From Fulvimarina sp040239565 (GTDB lineage: Bacteria > Pseudomonadota > Alphaproteobacteria > Rhizobiales > Rhizobiaceae): a DNA stretch of 64,000 nucleotides. The DNA lies in contig NZ_JBEHWS010000009.1 in NCBI RefSeq assembly GCF_040239565.1, forward strand, positions 98,922 to 162,921, written 5' to 3'. Each line of letters starts with the position of its first letter. Within the stretch, counting starts at the first letter, position 1. The position numbers and the translations under genes were made by a program. The notes under the pieces were generated by a model. That model was not told where the DNA came from. It did no database searches and saw only the letters and a list, made by a program, of their open reading frames with translations. Shown here one piece after another: positions 1-8,161 of this stretch.

Positions 1-95
1 ACATGCTTGGGCGCGAGGTCCGGGCGCAGCTTGATGACGACCTGTCCCTTGGTCGTATCGAGGATCAGGACGTCTTCTGGATTGTCATAGGCCAT
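1..95 (-). CDS. Peptidyl-prolyl cis-trans isomerase, cyclophilin type (cytoplasmic; 3' part outside window)
   Basis: Only the first 31 codons are in the window; the gene runs off the left edge. It begins MAYDNPEDVLILDTTKGQ and continues to RPDLAPKH, which matches the first strand and helix of cyclophilins and parallels residues 35-56 of the neighbouring periplasmic cyclophilin. There is no signal peptide, so this is probably the cytoplasmic PpiB-type isomerase that speeds proline isomerisation during protein folding. A purine-rich stretch (GAAAGAGA) just upstream of the ATG can serve as ribosome binding site. Tandem periplasmic and cytoplasmic cyclophilin genes downstream of coaD are usual in rhizobia. 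The catalytic arginine lies outside the window, so activity cannot be judged. Confidence 0.85.
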   Translation of the reverse strand, partial: MAYDNPEDVLILDTTKGQVVIKLRPDLAPKH

Positions 96-121
96 GATCG
101 GTCTCTTTCTTCATTGCATTC

Positions 122-155
122 AAAAAGGGCGGTCCGGGACGTTTCCCGAACCGCC
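122..155 (-). terminator. Hairpin with U-tract between the two cyclophilin genes
   Basis: Read on the minus strand, a 12-bp stem (arms at 144-155 and 128-139, one G-U pair) with a 4-nt loop is followed by CTTTTT. It lies 81 bp after the stop of the periplasmic cyclophilin gene and only 27 bp before the start of the next one, so it may act as a partial terminator or attenuator between them. Confidence 0.7.
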
Positions 156-235
156 GCGATTGATGGTCTCTGTGTGACATTATCGAAAAGCGCGCAACCC
201 CGGCCTATCGGCCGAGAGGCTTGCCAATCGATTGC

Positions 236-847
236 TCAGCCCTGTCCACCCGATGCTTCTCCGCCGCCGACGGTCACGTTGGTCATCACGTCCGGGTCTT
301 CGACGGTGCCGTTCTGGCGCGCGTCACCCTTCTTGATCTGATCGACGACATCCATGCCTTCGACGACATCACCGACGATCGTGTACTGGCCATCGAGGAA
401 GTCGCCGTCGGCGAGCATGATGAAGAACTGGGAGTTGGCGGAATTCGGGTCCTGCGAACGGGCCATGCCGACCGTGCCACGATCGAAGGTCTCGCTCTCG
501 CTGAATTCAGCGTCGAGATCAGGCTTGTCCGAGCCGCCCATGCCGGCGCTGGAAGCGTCGAAGGAGTCCGAGCCCTTCTTGCCGAAGCGCACGTCGCCGG
601 TCTGGGCCATGAAGCCGTCGATCACCCGGTGGAAGACGACGTTGTCGTAAGCGCCTTCCTCAGCCAATGCCTTGATCTGCTCGACATGCTTCGGCGCGAG
701 ATCAGGGCGGAGCTCGACGACGATCTCGCCCTTGTTGGTTTCGATGTTGAGGCGGTTGGAGGCATCGGCAGCGTCCTGGGCCGATGCCGGCATCACAGCC
801 GCCATGGTGAGCCCGGCGAGGACGCCGAGTGCTGGAAGAAGTTTCAT
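236..847 (-). CDS. Periplasmic peptidyl-prolyl cis-trans isomerase (cyclophilin family)
   Basis: 203 residues. Residues 1-23 form a signal peptide with an Ala-X-Ala cleavage site (MPASAQD), so the enzyme acts in the periplasm on exported proteins. The rest is one cyclophilin domain: FHRVIDGFMAQTGD contains the catalytic arginine, and NSANSQFFI and FLDGQYTIVGDVVEGMDVV are the other active-site segments. The C-terminus ends in a Gly-rich tail. The start is supported by a GGGGGT ribosome binding site and lies 42 bp after the coaD stop on the same strand, so co-transcription with coaD is likely. A hairpin with U-tract follows the gene. Confidence 0.93.
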   Translation of the reverse strand: MKLLPALGVLAGLTMAAVMPASAQDAADASNRLNIETNKGEIVVELRPDLAPKHVEQIKALAEEGAYDNVVFHRVIDGFMAQTGDVRFGKKGSDSFDASSAGMGGSDKPDLDAEFSESETFDRGTVGMARSQDPNSANSQFFIMLADGDFLDGQYTIVGDVVEGMDVVDQIKKGDARQNGTVEDPDVMTNVTVGGGEASGGQG

Positions 848-889
848 TTGTGACCCCCTAGATCGCGAACGGTACGAAACCGGCGCTGG

Positions 890-1375
890 CTACGCGTTTT
901 TGCCTCGAAGCGCGGCCAAGACCGGTCCTGGAACGAATGACGAGACATCCCCGCCCATCTTCGCGATCTGACGAACCAATGTGGCGGTAATGGGCCGTGT
1001 CTCGGGCGAAGCCGGGAGGAAAACCGTCGTGATTTCAGGGCGCATCGCCCCATTCATACCGGCCATCTGCATTTCGTAGTTCAAGTCCGTGCCGTCACGA
1101 AGGCCGCGCACGAGCACCGATGCACCGGCCTTCGCCGCCGCGTCCACGACAAGGCCGTCAAAGGAAACGATTTCGATTTCGGCGCTCCTGCCATCCACCT
1201 TCAGGCTTTCGCGGATGAGGTTGGCGCGCTCCTCGAAGGAAAACATCGGGGTCTTCGCCGCATGAACGCCTATTCCGACGATAATCTCATCAAACGAGCT
1301 GAGCGCCTGACGCAGGATCGAAAGATGTCCGAAGGTCATCGGGTCGAAGGAGCCGGGGAAGAAGCCTGTCGTCAT
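890..1375 (-). CDS. coaD: Phosphopantetheine adenylyltransferase
   Basis: 161 residues, normal length for CoaD. It transfers AMP from ATP to 4'-phosphopantetheine, the penultimate step of coenzyme A synthesis in the cytoplasm. The N-terminus FFPGSFDPMTFGH carries the nucleotidyltransferase TxGH motif (residues 14-17), and the C-terminal GGDVSSFVP matches the ISSxxVR-like ATP-binding segment in position. RGLRDGTDLNYEMQMAGMN is the family-typical region around the substrate pocket. It is followed closely by the periplasmic cyclophilin gene on the same strand, a pairing common in rhizobia. gyrA lies upstream on the same strand but is separated by about 440 bp that contain a plus-strand gene. Confidence 0.96.
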   Translation of the reverse strand: MTTGFFPGSFDPMTFGHLSILRQALSSFDEIIVGIGVHAAKTPMFSFEERANLIRESLKVDGRSAEIEIVSFDGLVVDAAAKAGASVLVRGLRDGTDLNYEMQMAGMNGAMRPEITTVFLPASPETRPITATLVRQIAKMGGDVSSFVPGPVLAALRGKNA

Positions 1376-1565
1376 CTCGTCTTTCCGTGAAACAGGAGGC
1401 GCTTAAGAATGATTACAGATCGAGACAATTTGCGTGAAGACAATCGCGAACCTTGTGTCTATCTTGCACCCAAGGGGATCGACGCGGCCTTCGACGATCT
1501 TCGCCGGGAACCATTCGGCATCGTGAAACGTATTCGATGCAAGATAACGAGGAGAGACACTCAAT

Positions 1566-1688
1566 ATGCTGATCGTCGCGCTATCTCTCGCAATGGTTTT
1601 CAGCCTCACAGCCGCAACGCTTGTCACGATGCACAGCGATCAGGAACGCTCGCGCGTGAAGGTAAAGGCCCGGCAGTTCCGCCGCTGA
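1566..1688 (+). CDS. Small single-span membrane peptide (40 aa), unknown function
   Basis: The reading frame encodes 40 residues: a hydrophobic stretch at residues 1-22 (MLIVALSLAMVFSLTAATLV) followed by a strongly basic tail ending KVKARQFRR. A good ribosome binding site, GAGGAGAG at 1549-1556, precedes the ATG by nine bases. A strong rho-independent terminator on the same strand follows at 1752-1791, and both neighbouring genes (gyrA, coaD) are on the other strand, so the terminator needs a plus-strand transcript to serve. This architecture, one N-terminal membrane span with a cationic cytoplasmic tail, is seen in many small inner-membrane proteins; I do not recognise a family. A short leader RNA or small RNA with an accidental ORF is the main alternative. 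Confidence 0.55.
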   Translation: MLIVALSLAMVFSLTAATLVTMHSDQERSRVKVKARQFRR

Positions 1689-1751
1689 TTGCGGTAAAGA
1701 CTTTAAGAACACCGACCTCCAGACGGTAAACAATCGACCTCCAAACTAGCT

Positions 1752-1791
1752 GGCGCCGCTCTCGAATATCGAGAACGGCGCCTTTTCTTTT
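1752..1791 (+). terminator. Rho-independent terminator of the small plus-strand transcript
   Basis: A 14-bp inverted repeat with one mismatch (GGCGCCGCTCTCGA / TCGAGAACGGCGCC, loop ATA) is followed by TTTTCTTTT on the plus strand. On the minus strand the flank is not U-rich, so it does not look like a gyrA terminator. Confidence 0.85.
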
Positions 1792-1813
1792 GGATCAAGC
1801 TGGAACGGGCGGA

Positions 1814-4660
1814 TCAATTCTCGCCGCTCGGCTCCTCGCCCGGATCGTCATCCGGCGCATCGTCGCGAGGTTCGACCGCATCTCCGCCAGCATCGGGTTC
1901 ATCGCCTTCGATGACATCGGCTTCGCCGGTCTCATCGGTGCCCTGATCCGGAATGCGCTCGACGGAAACCACCCGCTCACCGTCCGCCGTCTTGAAGATC
2001 GTCACGCCGCCTGTCGCACGGCCCTTCATGCCGATGCCGTCGACCGGCACACGGATGACCTGTCCACGATCGGTGACGAGCAGCAGCTGATCCTCGTTCT
2101 CCACAGGAAAGCCGGCCACGATTGCGCCCAGCTTGTCGAGCCGGTTCGTGTCGGTGGCGCGGATACCCTTGCCGCCGCGCCCTGATGTGCGGAACTCGTA
2201 GGAGGACGAGCGCTTGCCGAAGCCAAATTCCGAAACGGTGAGGATCATCTCTTCACGCGCGCCGAGTTCGGCATAACGCTCCTGATCGATCGCAACGTCG
2301 GCGACCACTTCCTCATCGCTGTCGGTCTCGCCATTCGTATCGCCTTCGACGGCGCGACGCATCTTGAGATAGGTCGAGCGCTCTTCGGCCGAGGCCTCGA
2401 CATGGCGCAGGATCGCCATCGAGACGACAGTCTCGCCATTGCCCAGCGAGATGCCGCGCACCCCAACCGAATTGCGGCCCGCGAAGACGCGGACATCAGT
2501 GGTCGGGAAGCGGATGCACTGGCCGGACGATGCCGTGAGCAACACATCGTCGTCTTCCGAACAGGTGGCGACGCCGAGGATCGAATCCTGATCGTCGTCG
2601 AGCTTCATGGCAATCTTGCCGTTGCGGTTCACGTTCGTGAAGTCGCTGAGCTTGTTGCGGCGGACCGTGCCTCGGGTGGTGGCGAACATGACGTTCGTCC
2701 GTTCGGCCGCCTCTTCCTCGTTCGGCAGCGGCAGGATGGACGTGATGCGCTCGTTCTTTTCGAGCGGCAGGAGGTTCACAAGCGCCTTGCCACGACCCTG
2801 CGGAGTCGTCAGCGGCAGACGCCAGACCTTTTCCTTGTAGACGATGCCGCGCGAGGAGAAGAACAGCACCGGCGTATGCGTGTTCGCGACGAAAAGCCGG
2901 GTGACGGAGTCCTCGTCGTTCTTCAGGCTCATGCCCGAACGGCCCTTGCCGCCGCGACGCTGCGCCCGATAGGTCGCGAGAGGCACGCGCTTGATGTAGC
3001 CGCCATGGCTGACGGTCACCACCATGTCCTCGCGCGGGATCAGGTCCTCGTCTTCGAGATCAGCCGCGCCTTCGGAGAGTTCGGTGCGGCGCGGCGTGGC
3101 GAACTCGTCGCGGATGGCGATGAGCTCGTCCTTGATGATCTGCATCACGCGGGTGCGTGAGGAGAGTATCTCCAGATAGTCCTTGATCTCGGCGCCGATC
3201 TTTTCGAGCTCGTCGCCGATCTCGTCGCGCCCGAGGGCCGTGAGGCGCTGGAGCCGCAGGTCGAGGATCGCGCGGGCCTGGGCTTCCGACAGGCGATAGG
3301 TGCCCTGATCGGAAATCCGGTGGCGCGGATCGTCGATGAGCCGGACCAGCGGCGCAACGTCCTTGGCGTCCCACTCGCGGGTCATCAGCTGTTCGCGGGC
3401 GGTCGCCGGATCGGGCGCGGCGCGAATGAGCTTGATAACCTCGTCGATATTGGCGACGGCGATAGCGAGGCCAACCAACACGTGCGCCCGCTCGCGCGCC
3501 TTGCGCAGCAGATATTTCGTACGCCGGTTGATCACATCCTCGCGGAACGCGACGAAGGCCGACAGCATGTCCATCAGGGTCAGCTGTTCCGGCTTTCCGC
3601 CGTTAAGCGCAACCATATTGGCGCCGAACGAGGTCTGCAGCGGCGTGAAGCGATAGAGCTGGTTGAGAACGACATCGGCCGTCGCATCGCGCTTCAACTC
3701 GACGACGACGCGATAGCCGTCTCGGTCGGACTCGTCGCGAATGTCGGAAATGCCCTCGATACGCTTGTCGCGCACGAGCTCCGCCATCTTCTCGATCATC
3801 GTCGCCTTGTTCACCTGATAGGGAACCTCGGTGACGATGATCGCCTCGCGATCGGCGCGGATCGTTTCGGTATGAACCTTGCCGCGCATCAGGAGAGAGC
3901 CGCGGCCCGTCGAATAGGCCGCCTGGATGCCTGCCTTGCCCAGCAACACAGCGCCAGTCGGGAAGTCCGGTCCCGGAATGATCTCCATCATCTCAGGCAA
4001 CGTGATCGACGGATTGTCGATCAGCGCGACGCAACCGTCGATGACCTCGCCCAGATTGTGCGGCGGTATATTCGTCGCCATGCCGACAGCAATGCCGCCG
4101 GAGCCGTTGACGAGAAGATTCGGGAACCCGGCCGGCAGGACCACCGGCTCCATCTCGCGGCCGTCGTAGTTTTCCTGGAAATCGACGGTTTCCTTGTCGA
4201 TGTCCGCGAGTAGAGCATCGGAAATCTTGCGCAGCCGGCACTCGGTGTAACGCATGGCTGCCGGCGGATCTCCGTCGATCGAGCCGTAATTGCCCTGCCC
4301 CTCGATGAGCCGGTCGCGCAGCGACCAGTCCTGCGCCATGCGCACCAGCGCATCGTAAATCGCCGAGTCGCCGTGTGGATGGTATTTACCCATCACCTCG
4401 CCGACCACACCGGCCGATTTGCGGTACGGCCGGGTCGAGGTAAGGCCCATCTCATGCATGGCATAGAGAATGCGTCGATGCACCGGCTTCAGGCCATCGC
4501 GCACGTCCGGCAGCGCGCGACTCACGATCACACTCATGGCGTAATCGAGATAGCTGCGCTGCATTTCTTCGATGATGGAGACCGTGCCGATGCCGCTGCC
4601 TTCCGGCGGCCCGCCGGTCGGCTCGTCGGGAGGCGTCAAGTCGTCGTTGTCGTCAGCCAA
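1814..4660 (-). CDS. gyrA: DNA gyrase subunit A
   Basis: 948 residues. Subunit A of type II topoisomerase, which breaks and rejoins DNA and, with GyrB, introduces negative supercoils. The breakage-reunion domain is complete: the active-site tyrosine is Tyr138 in AMRYTECR; the quinolone-pocket residues are Ser99 and Asp103 in HGDSAIYDALVRMAQ, the susceptible-type residues. The GyrA box QRRGGKG (in YRAQRRGGKGRSGM) begins the C-terminal wrapping domain. The acidic C-terminal tail (about 50 residues rich in Asp, Glu, Gly, Pro) is typical. The start is a TTG codon giving MADDNDD; upstream the frame is open to 4718 but has no better start, and the ribosome binding site is weak. Confidence 0.98.
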   Translation of the reverse strand: MADDNDDLTPPDEPTGGPPEGSGIGTVSIIEEMQRSYLDYAMSVIVSRALPDVRDGLKPVHRRILYAMHEMGLTSTRPYRKSAGVVGEVMGKYHPHGDSAIYDALVRMAQDWSLRDRLIEGQGNYGSIDGDPPAAMRYTECRLRKISDALLADIDKETVDFQENYDGREMEPVVLPAGFPNLLVNGSGGIAVGMATNIPPHNLGEVIDGCVALIDNPSITLPEMMEIIPGPDFPTGAVLLGKAGIQAAYSTGRGSLLMRGKVHTETIRADREAIIVTEVPYQVNKATMIEKMAELVRDKRIEGISDIRDESDRDGYRVVVELKRDATADVVLNQLYRFTPLQTSFGANMVALNGGKPEQLTLMDMLSAFVAFREDVINRRTKYLLRKARERAHVLVGLAIAVANIDEVIKLIRAAPDPATAREQLMTREWDAKDVAPLVRLIDDPRHRISDQGTYRLSEAQARAILDLRLQRLTALGRDEIGDELEKIGAEIKDYLEILSSRTRVMQIIKDELIAIRDEFATPRRTELSEGAADLEDEDLIPREDMVVTVSHGGYIKRVPLATYRAQRRGGKGRSGMSLKNDEDSVTRLFVANTHTPVLFFSSRGIVYKEKVWRLPLTTPQGRGKALVNLLPLEKNERITSILPLPNEEEAAERTNVMFATTRGTVRRNKLSDFTNVNRNGKIAMKLDDDQDSILGVATCSEDDDVLLTASSGQCIRFPTTDVRVFAGRNSVGVRGISLGNGETVVSMAILRHVEASAEERSTYLKMRRAVEGDTNGETDSDEEVVADVAIDQERYAELGAREEMILTVSEFGFGKRSSSYEFRTSGRGGKGIRATDTNRLDKLGAIVAGFPVENEDQLLLVTDRGQVIRVPVDGIGMKGRATGGVTIFKTADGERVVSVERIPDQGTDETGEADVIEGDEPDAGGDAVEPRDDAPDDDPGEEPSGEN

Positions 4661-4696
4661 GGATATGTCCAGAAATCGATGCGAATTCGTGGGCTT

Positions 4697-4726
4697 GCTA
4701 TAGCCCGAAGGAGTCCGTCAGCGCAA
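4697..4726 (-). promoter_or_regulatory. Candidate sigma-70-type promoter of gyrA
   Basis: On the minus strand TTGCGC (top strand 4721-4726) is followed after 18 bp by TATAGC (4697-4702) inside GGCTATAGC, which resembles the alphaproteobacterial CTATAT-type -10. It lies about 40 bp before the gyrA start. Recognised by eye only; matches of this quality also occur by chance. Confidence 0.3.
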
Positions 4727-4869
4727 ACCTTTGGAGGCCCTATCCGGCCGCCTTATGAAGCTATCCAAAGCTTCTTGTCAGTCCGCATGAGTGAAAGGTC
4801 GAAAGAGGCGCAAGACTTGCCACCGATCTTCTTTCCATGTTCTCAGTCGAGACCCGCTTCAAACGGAAC

Positions 4870-5538
4870 ATGGCGATGGTCGATCTTCTTCTCAACGGCT
4901 TCGTGACGCTGTTCGTCATCGTCGATCCGCTCGGCCTGATCCCGGTCTATCTCGCGCTTACGCCTGGCATATCGCGAAAAGCTCGAATGAAGATGGCCTG
5001 GAAGGGCTGTCTGATAGCCTTCTTCATTCTCACGGTCTTCGCGCTTCTGGGCCTCACGCTGCTCGAAGCGCTTGGGATTTCGCTCGGTGCCTTCCGTGTC
5101 GCCGGCGGGCTTTTTCTCTTCGTGATCGGCTTCGAGCTCGTCTTCGAGCGGCGCAACGAGCGCAAGGGTAAGAGCGCGACGAAGGCTGTCGCGGAAAAGG
5201 ACGACGAGCCCGGTGAGGATGCCGATGTGGCCGCCTTTCCGCTGGCGATTCCACTCATCGCCGGCCCCGGCGCAATCGCTGCCGTCATCCTTCTTTCAGG
5301 CCAACTGCCGAGCGCCGTCGGCAAGGCGAGCGTCGTGGCGGTCATCGCCGTGACATTGCTCATCACCTGCGCCGCCCTGTCCTTCGCCCACCGGCTCGAC
5401 GATCTCCTCGGTGCGACCGGCCGGGGTGTGATCTCGCGTGTCCTCGGCGTAATCCTGGCCGCACTCGCCGTGCAGTTCGTCGCAGATGGAATCGGCGCCC
5501 TGTTCTCGATCGGCGAAAGCGGTGGCACGGCAACGTAA
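4870..5538 (+). CDS. MarC family integral membrane protein
   Basis: 222 residues from the chosen start (an in-frame ATG at 4837 would add 11). Six hydrophobic segments: about 1-25, 38-60, 67-90, 118-140, 148-170 and 190-215. The family signature FVIVDPLGLIPVYLALTPG near the N-terminus and PLAIPLIAGPGAIAAVIL in the second half, which are pseudo-repeats of each other, identify MarC/YhgN proteins. MarC was once linked to multiple antibiotic resistance but its transport substrate is unknown. A charged loop at about residues 93-118 (ERRNERKGKS then KDDEPGED) separates the halves. I chose the ATG giving MAMVDLLLNGF because it begins at the conserved region. No obvious operon partner: gyrA diverges and the next gene is 195 bp away. 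Confidence 0.88.
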   Translation: MAMVDLLLNGFVTLFVIVDPLGLIPVYLALTPGISRKARMKMAWKGCLIAFFILTVFALLGLTLLEALGISLGAFRVAGGLFLFVIGFELVFERRNERKGKSATKAVAEKDDEPGEDADVAAFPLAIPLIAGPGAIAAVILLSGQLPSAVGKASVVAVIAVTLLITCAALSFAHRLDDLLGATGRGVISRVLGVILAALAVQFVADGIGALFSIGESGGTAT

Positions 5539-5732
5539 GGCGACGAAGACCACTCCCGGCTAACTGAATGCTGCGAGAAATTCAGGGCTCTTGCCTTGCC
5601 GATCCGCCGCATTTGGTCACCTGACTCAAAAAGTTCTCGGCGCGGGAGCCGGCGGCTTCAGGTTTCAGCCTCCGCCGACGACGAAATTCTAGCTCCGCGC
5701 CTTCAGCGAGGCGATGTCGAAGGAGGTCCGCA

Positions 5733-6824
5733 ATGGGCAAATATCTGAGCCAACGCGAACTCTCCGGCGAGAAGAGCGCATTCGGCGGCGAGCAGAGAAA
5801 GCGCCGGCTTAAGCCTCGCGATTCCGACAGCAATGCCCAGAGCAAGCAGGAGCAAGAGGACGAAGACGAGTCGGGCAGCAAGAAGACCATCTTCGCCGCG
5901 CTGTTCGCCAATCTCGGTATCGCGATCACGAAATTCGGTGCCGCGCTCTTCACCGGTTCTTCGGCGATGCTCGCAGAGGGTATTCACTCGGTCATCGATA
6001 CGACCAATCAGGCGCTCCTGCTGGTCGGATTGAAGCGCGCCAAGAAGCCTGCCGACGAAAAGCATCCCTTCGGATACGGCTCGGAAATCTATTTCTGGGC
6101 CTTCATGGTCGCGATCTTCCTGTTCGCCCTCGGCTCGGGCGTCTCGATCTACGAGGGCGTTGCTGGCTTGCTGGCAAGCGAGAGCGAGGGGCTCACATCG
6201 CCCTCCATCGCGCTTGGTGTCCTCTTCATCGCCTTCTGTTTCGAAGGTTATTCCTGGACGATCGCATGGAAGGAATTCCAGGATCGCCGCAAGGGAGGCA
6301 GCTTCTGGAAAGATTTCCAGCGTCTGAAGGACCCGTCGATCTTCGTCGTTCTCTTTGAGGACTCGGCCGCTTGCCTCGGCATCATCATCGCGGCGATCGC
6401 CGTAGGCCTTTCCTGGTTGACCGGAAGTCACGTCTACGACGCCATCGGCTCGATCGTCGTCGGCATCGTGCTCGGCCTCACGGCCATTCTGCTGGCCATT
6501 GAAGTGAAGGGGCTTTTGGTCGGCGAAACGGCTGACCCGGACGTGGAAAAGAAGATTCAGGAAATGGTCGGGCGGCGCGACGAGATCATCGCAATCAACG
6601 AACTGCGCACGCTTCACCTTGGGCCGAACGACGTTCTGATGACGATGAGCGTCGACTTCAAGGACGACGTGGTTTCCCAGACAATCGAGCGGATCGTTAC
6701 GGAGATCGAGGAACAGGTGAAGCGGAACTACAAGATGGTGCGGAAGGTCTTCGTCGAGGTTCAGTCTCAGTCAGGCCACGAGCGCTTCGCCAATCCCTAT
6801 GAAGGCGAAGGCGCAACCAGCTGA
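5733..6824 (+). CDS. Cation diffusion facilitator (CDF) family transporter, ZnT9-like
   Basis: 363 residues. Proton-coupled efflux of divalent cations such as zinc across the inner membrane is the family role. A hydrophilic N-terminal region (residues 1-48, with alternating Lys/Arg and QEQEDEDESG acidic stretch) precedes six membrane segments. SSAMLAEGIHSVIDTTNQA in helix 2 has the His-X3-Asp metal pair, and DSAACLGIIIAAIA plus VYDAIGSIVVG in helix 5 carry further acidic ligands. The C-terminal 90 residues form the cytoplasmic CDF domain (RDEIIAINELRTLHLGPNDV). The block FGYGSEIYFWAFMVAI is characteristic of the ZnT9/HUEL subgroup rather than FieF. A strong AAGGAGGTC ribosome binding site fixes the start. 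Substrate is not determinable here. Confidence 0.9.
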   Translation: MGKYLSQRELSGEKSAFGGEQRKRRLKPRDSDSNAQSKQEQEDEDESGSKKTIFAALFANLGIAITKFGAALFTGSSAMLAEGIHSVIDTTNQALLLVGLKRAKKPADEKHPFGYGSEIYFWAFMVAIFLFALGSGVSIYEGVAGLLASESEGLTSPSIALGVLFIAFCFEGYSWTIAWKEFQDRRKGGSFWKDFQRLKDPSIFVVLFEDSAACLGIIIAAIAVGLSWLTGSHVYDAIGSIVVGIVLGLTAILLAIEVKGLLVGETADPDVEKKIQEMVGRRDEIIAINELRTLHLGPNDVLMTMSVDFKDDVVSQTIERIVTEIEEQVKRNYKMVRKVFVEVQSQSGHERFANPYEGEGATS

Positions 6825-6863
6825 AATTCTCAGACCTCACCGCAGGCCGGATGAAACCAGCCG

Positions 6864-7502
6864 CTAGAACTCAATTCCCTTCTGTGCCTTCACGCCTGAG
6901 CGGAACGGGTGCTTCACCATGGTCATCTCGGTGACGAGATCGGCGAAATCGACGAGTTCGTCCTTGGCGTTCCGCCCGGTGACGACGACATGCTTCATCT
7001 CGGGCTTCTGCTTCAGGAACTCGATTATCTCGTTGAGATCGAGATAGTCGTAGCGCAGCACGATATTGAGTTCATCGAGGAGGACGAGATCATGCTCCTC
7101 GTCCATGATCATCGCTTTCGCCCGTTCCCAGGCCTGGCGCGCAGCTTCGATATCGCGCTGGCGATCCTGGGTTTCCCAGGTAAAGCCGTCGCCCATCGCT
7201 GTAATGGTGATCTGGTCGGCGAACTTCTCCAGCGCCACGCGCTCGCCCGTCTCCCATTTGCCTTTGACAAACTGGACGATGCCCACCTTCATACCGTTGC
7301 CGATGGCGCGGAAGACAAGGCCGAAGGCCGCGGTCGACTTGCCCTTGCCCTTTCCGGTATGGACGATGACGAGGCCCTTCTCGACGGTCTTCGTCGCAAC
7401 GATCTTGTCGCGAGCCGCCTTCTTCTTTTTCATCTTCTCGGCGTGACGTGCGTTGAGTTCCTCGTCGCTCATGCTGTCGGTGATCTTGGATTTCTCGGCC
7501 AT
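6864..7502 (-). CDS. cobO: Cob(I)yrinic acid a,c-diamide adenosyltransferase
   Basis: 212 residues. CobO/BtuR/CobA transfers the 5'-deoxyadenosyl group of ATP to Co(I) corrinoid, making the adenosylated form of vitamin B12 precursors. The P-loop is VHTGKGKGKSTAAFGL and the family motifs VQFVKGKWETGE, DLVLLDELNIVL and HVVVTGRNA are all present. The N-terminal 35 residues are charged and lysine-rich, as usual in alphaproteobacterial CobO. The frame is open far upstream, but the ATG at 7502 has a GGGAAGAG ribosome binding site and gives the family N-terminus. The GNAT gene lies 32 bp upstream on the same strand. No cobalamin riboswitch was recognised upstream. Confidence 0.95.
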   Translation of the reverse strand: MAEKSKITDSMSDEELNARHAEKMKKKKAARDKIVATKTVEKGLVIVHTGKGKGKSTAAFGLVFRAIGNGMKVGIVQFVKGKWETGERVALEKFADQITITAMGDGFTWETQDRQRDIEAARQAWERAKAMIMDEEHDLVLLDELNIVLRYDYLDLNEIIEFLKQKPEMKHVVVTGRNAKDELVDFADLVTEMTMVKHPFRSGVKAQKGIEF

Positions 7503-7534
7503 CGAATCTCTTCCCGGGGTCATTGAGCCGGACA

Positions 7535-7954
7535 CTAACCGAAAAGCTTGGAGAGGAATAACCGCTCCTGTTCGTCCGGATAGGACGGAAGCCGGCCGAA
7601 GATCTGATAACCCATGCTGAGATAAAAGCCGGGGGACTGAAAGGAATAGGTGGAGACCCAAGCCCCAACGCATCCTGTTTCGCGCGCCGATGCTTCCGCC
7701 GTCTCGATCAGCGCCCTGCCGAGACCCAGGCCCCGCCAGCGAGCGGGAACGCTGATGTTCTCGATAACCATCCAGTCCCAATAGAGCTGACCGGCAATTC
7801 CTCCGTCAGCGCCGTCATCGTCCATCAGGGCAAAGCCGAAATACACCGGCGAATAGGCGAAACGTCGGGCGACCTGCGGCTCAGCGAAAGGACGCACGAG
7901 ATTGGCGCGCGTCTCCAGATCCGCCATATCCACGGGTTCGATACTGATAGCCAT
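7535..7954 (-). CDS. GNAT family N-acetyltransferase
   Basis: 139 residues. A single acetyl-CoA-dependent N-acetyltransferase domain: motif A is IENISVPARWRGLGLGRALI, where RGLGLG is the pyrophosphate-binding R-x-x-G-x-G turn; the C-terminal strand region contains SFQSPGFYLSMGYQIFGRL, the usual FYxxxGF segment. The acceptor substrate cannot be inferred. A ribosome binding site AAGGGA lies directly upstream of the start. It sits 32 bp before cobO on the same strand, so the two may be co-transcribed, although a functional link to cobalamin synthesis is not implied. Confidence 0.88.
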   Translation of the reverse strand: MAISIEPVDMADLETRANLVRPFAEPQVARRFAYSPVYFGFALMDDDGADGGIAGQLYWDWMVIENISVPARWRGLGLGRALIETAEASARETGCVGAWVSTYSFQSPGFYLSMGYQIFGRLPSYPDEQERLFLSKLFG

Positions 7955-8161
7955 TGGGTCCCTTGCGAAAGATGCTTGGGAAACGTCGTTCGATCACCCT
8001 GCCAGCGCACCTCAGCGCTCGGGGACGAAGCTAAGCGCGTCCGGAGGCGCTTCTCTTAGGCGCGAAACGCCATGGTGATAAGCCGAAAAAGCCGCTGCGT
8101 TGCAGCATTCGCAGCCGCTCGCACCGGTATTCCGATTTCCAGACCGCCAGCGGACGGTGAG

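Noticed and set aside
3300..4300. Possible quinolone resistance substitutions in gyrA
   Set aside because: The pocket residues Ser99 and Asp103 are the susceptible-type ones; nothing else in that helix is altered.
4837..4869. Longer start for MarC at 4837
   Set aside because: The extra residues (MFSVETRFKRN) precede the family's conserved start and have no ribosome binding site support; the ATG at 4870 is preferred.
7955..8161. Cobalamin riboswitch expected near cobO and cobU
   Set aside because: I looked for the conserved B12-box core in the gap and upstream of the mla operon and did not recognise it; only a small GC hairpin is present.
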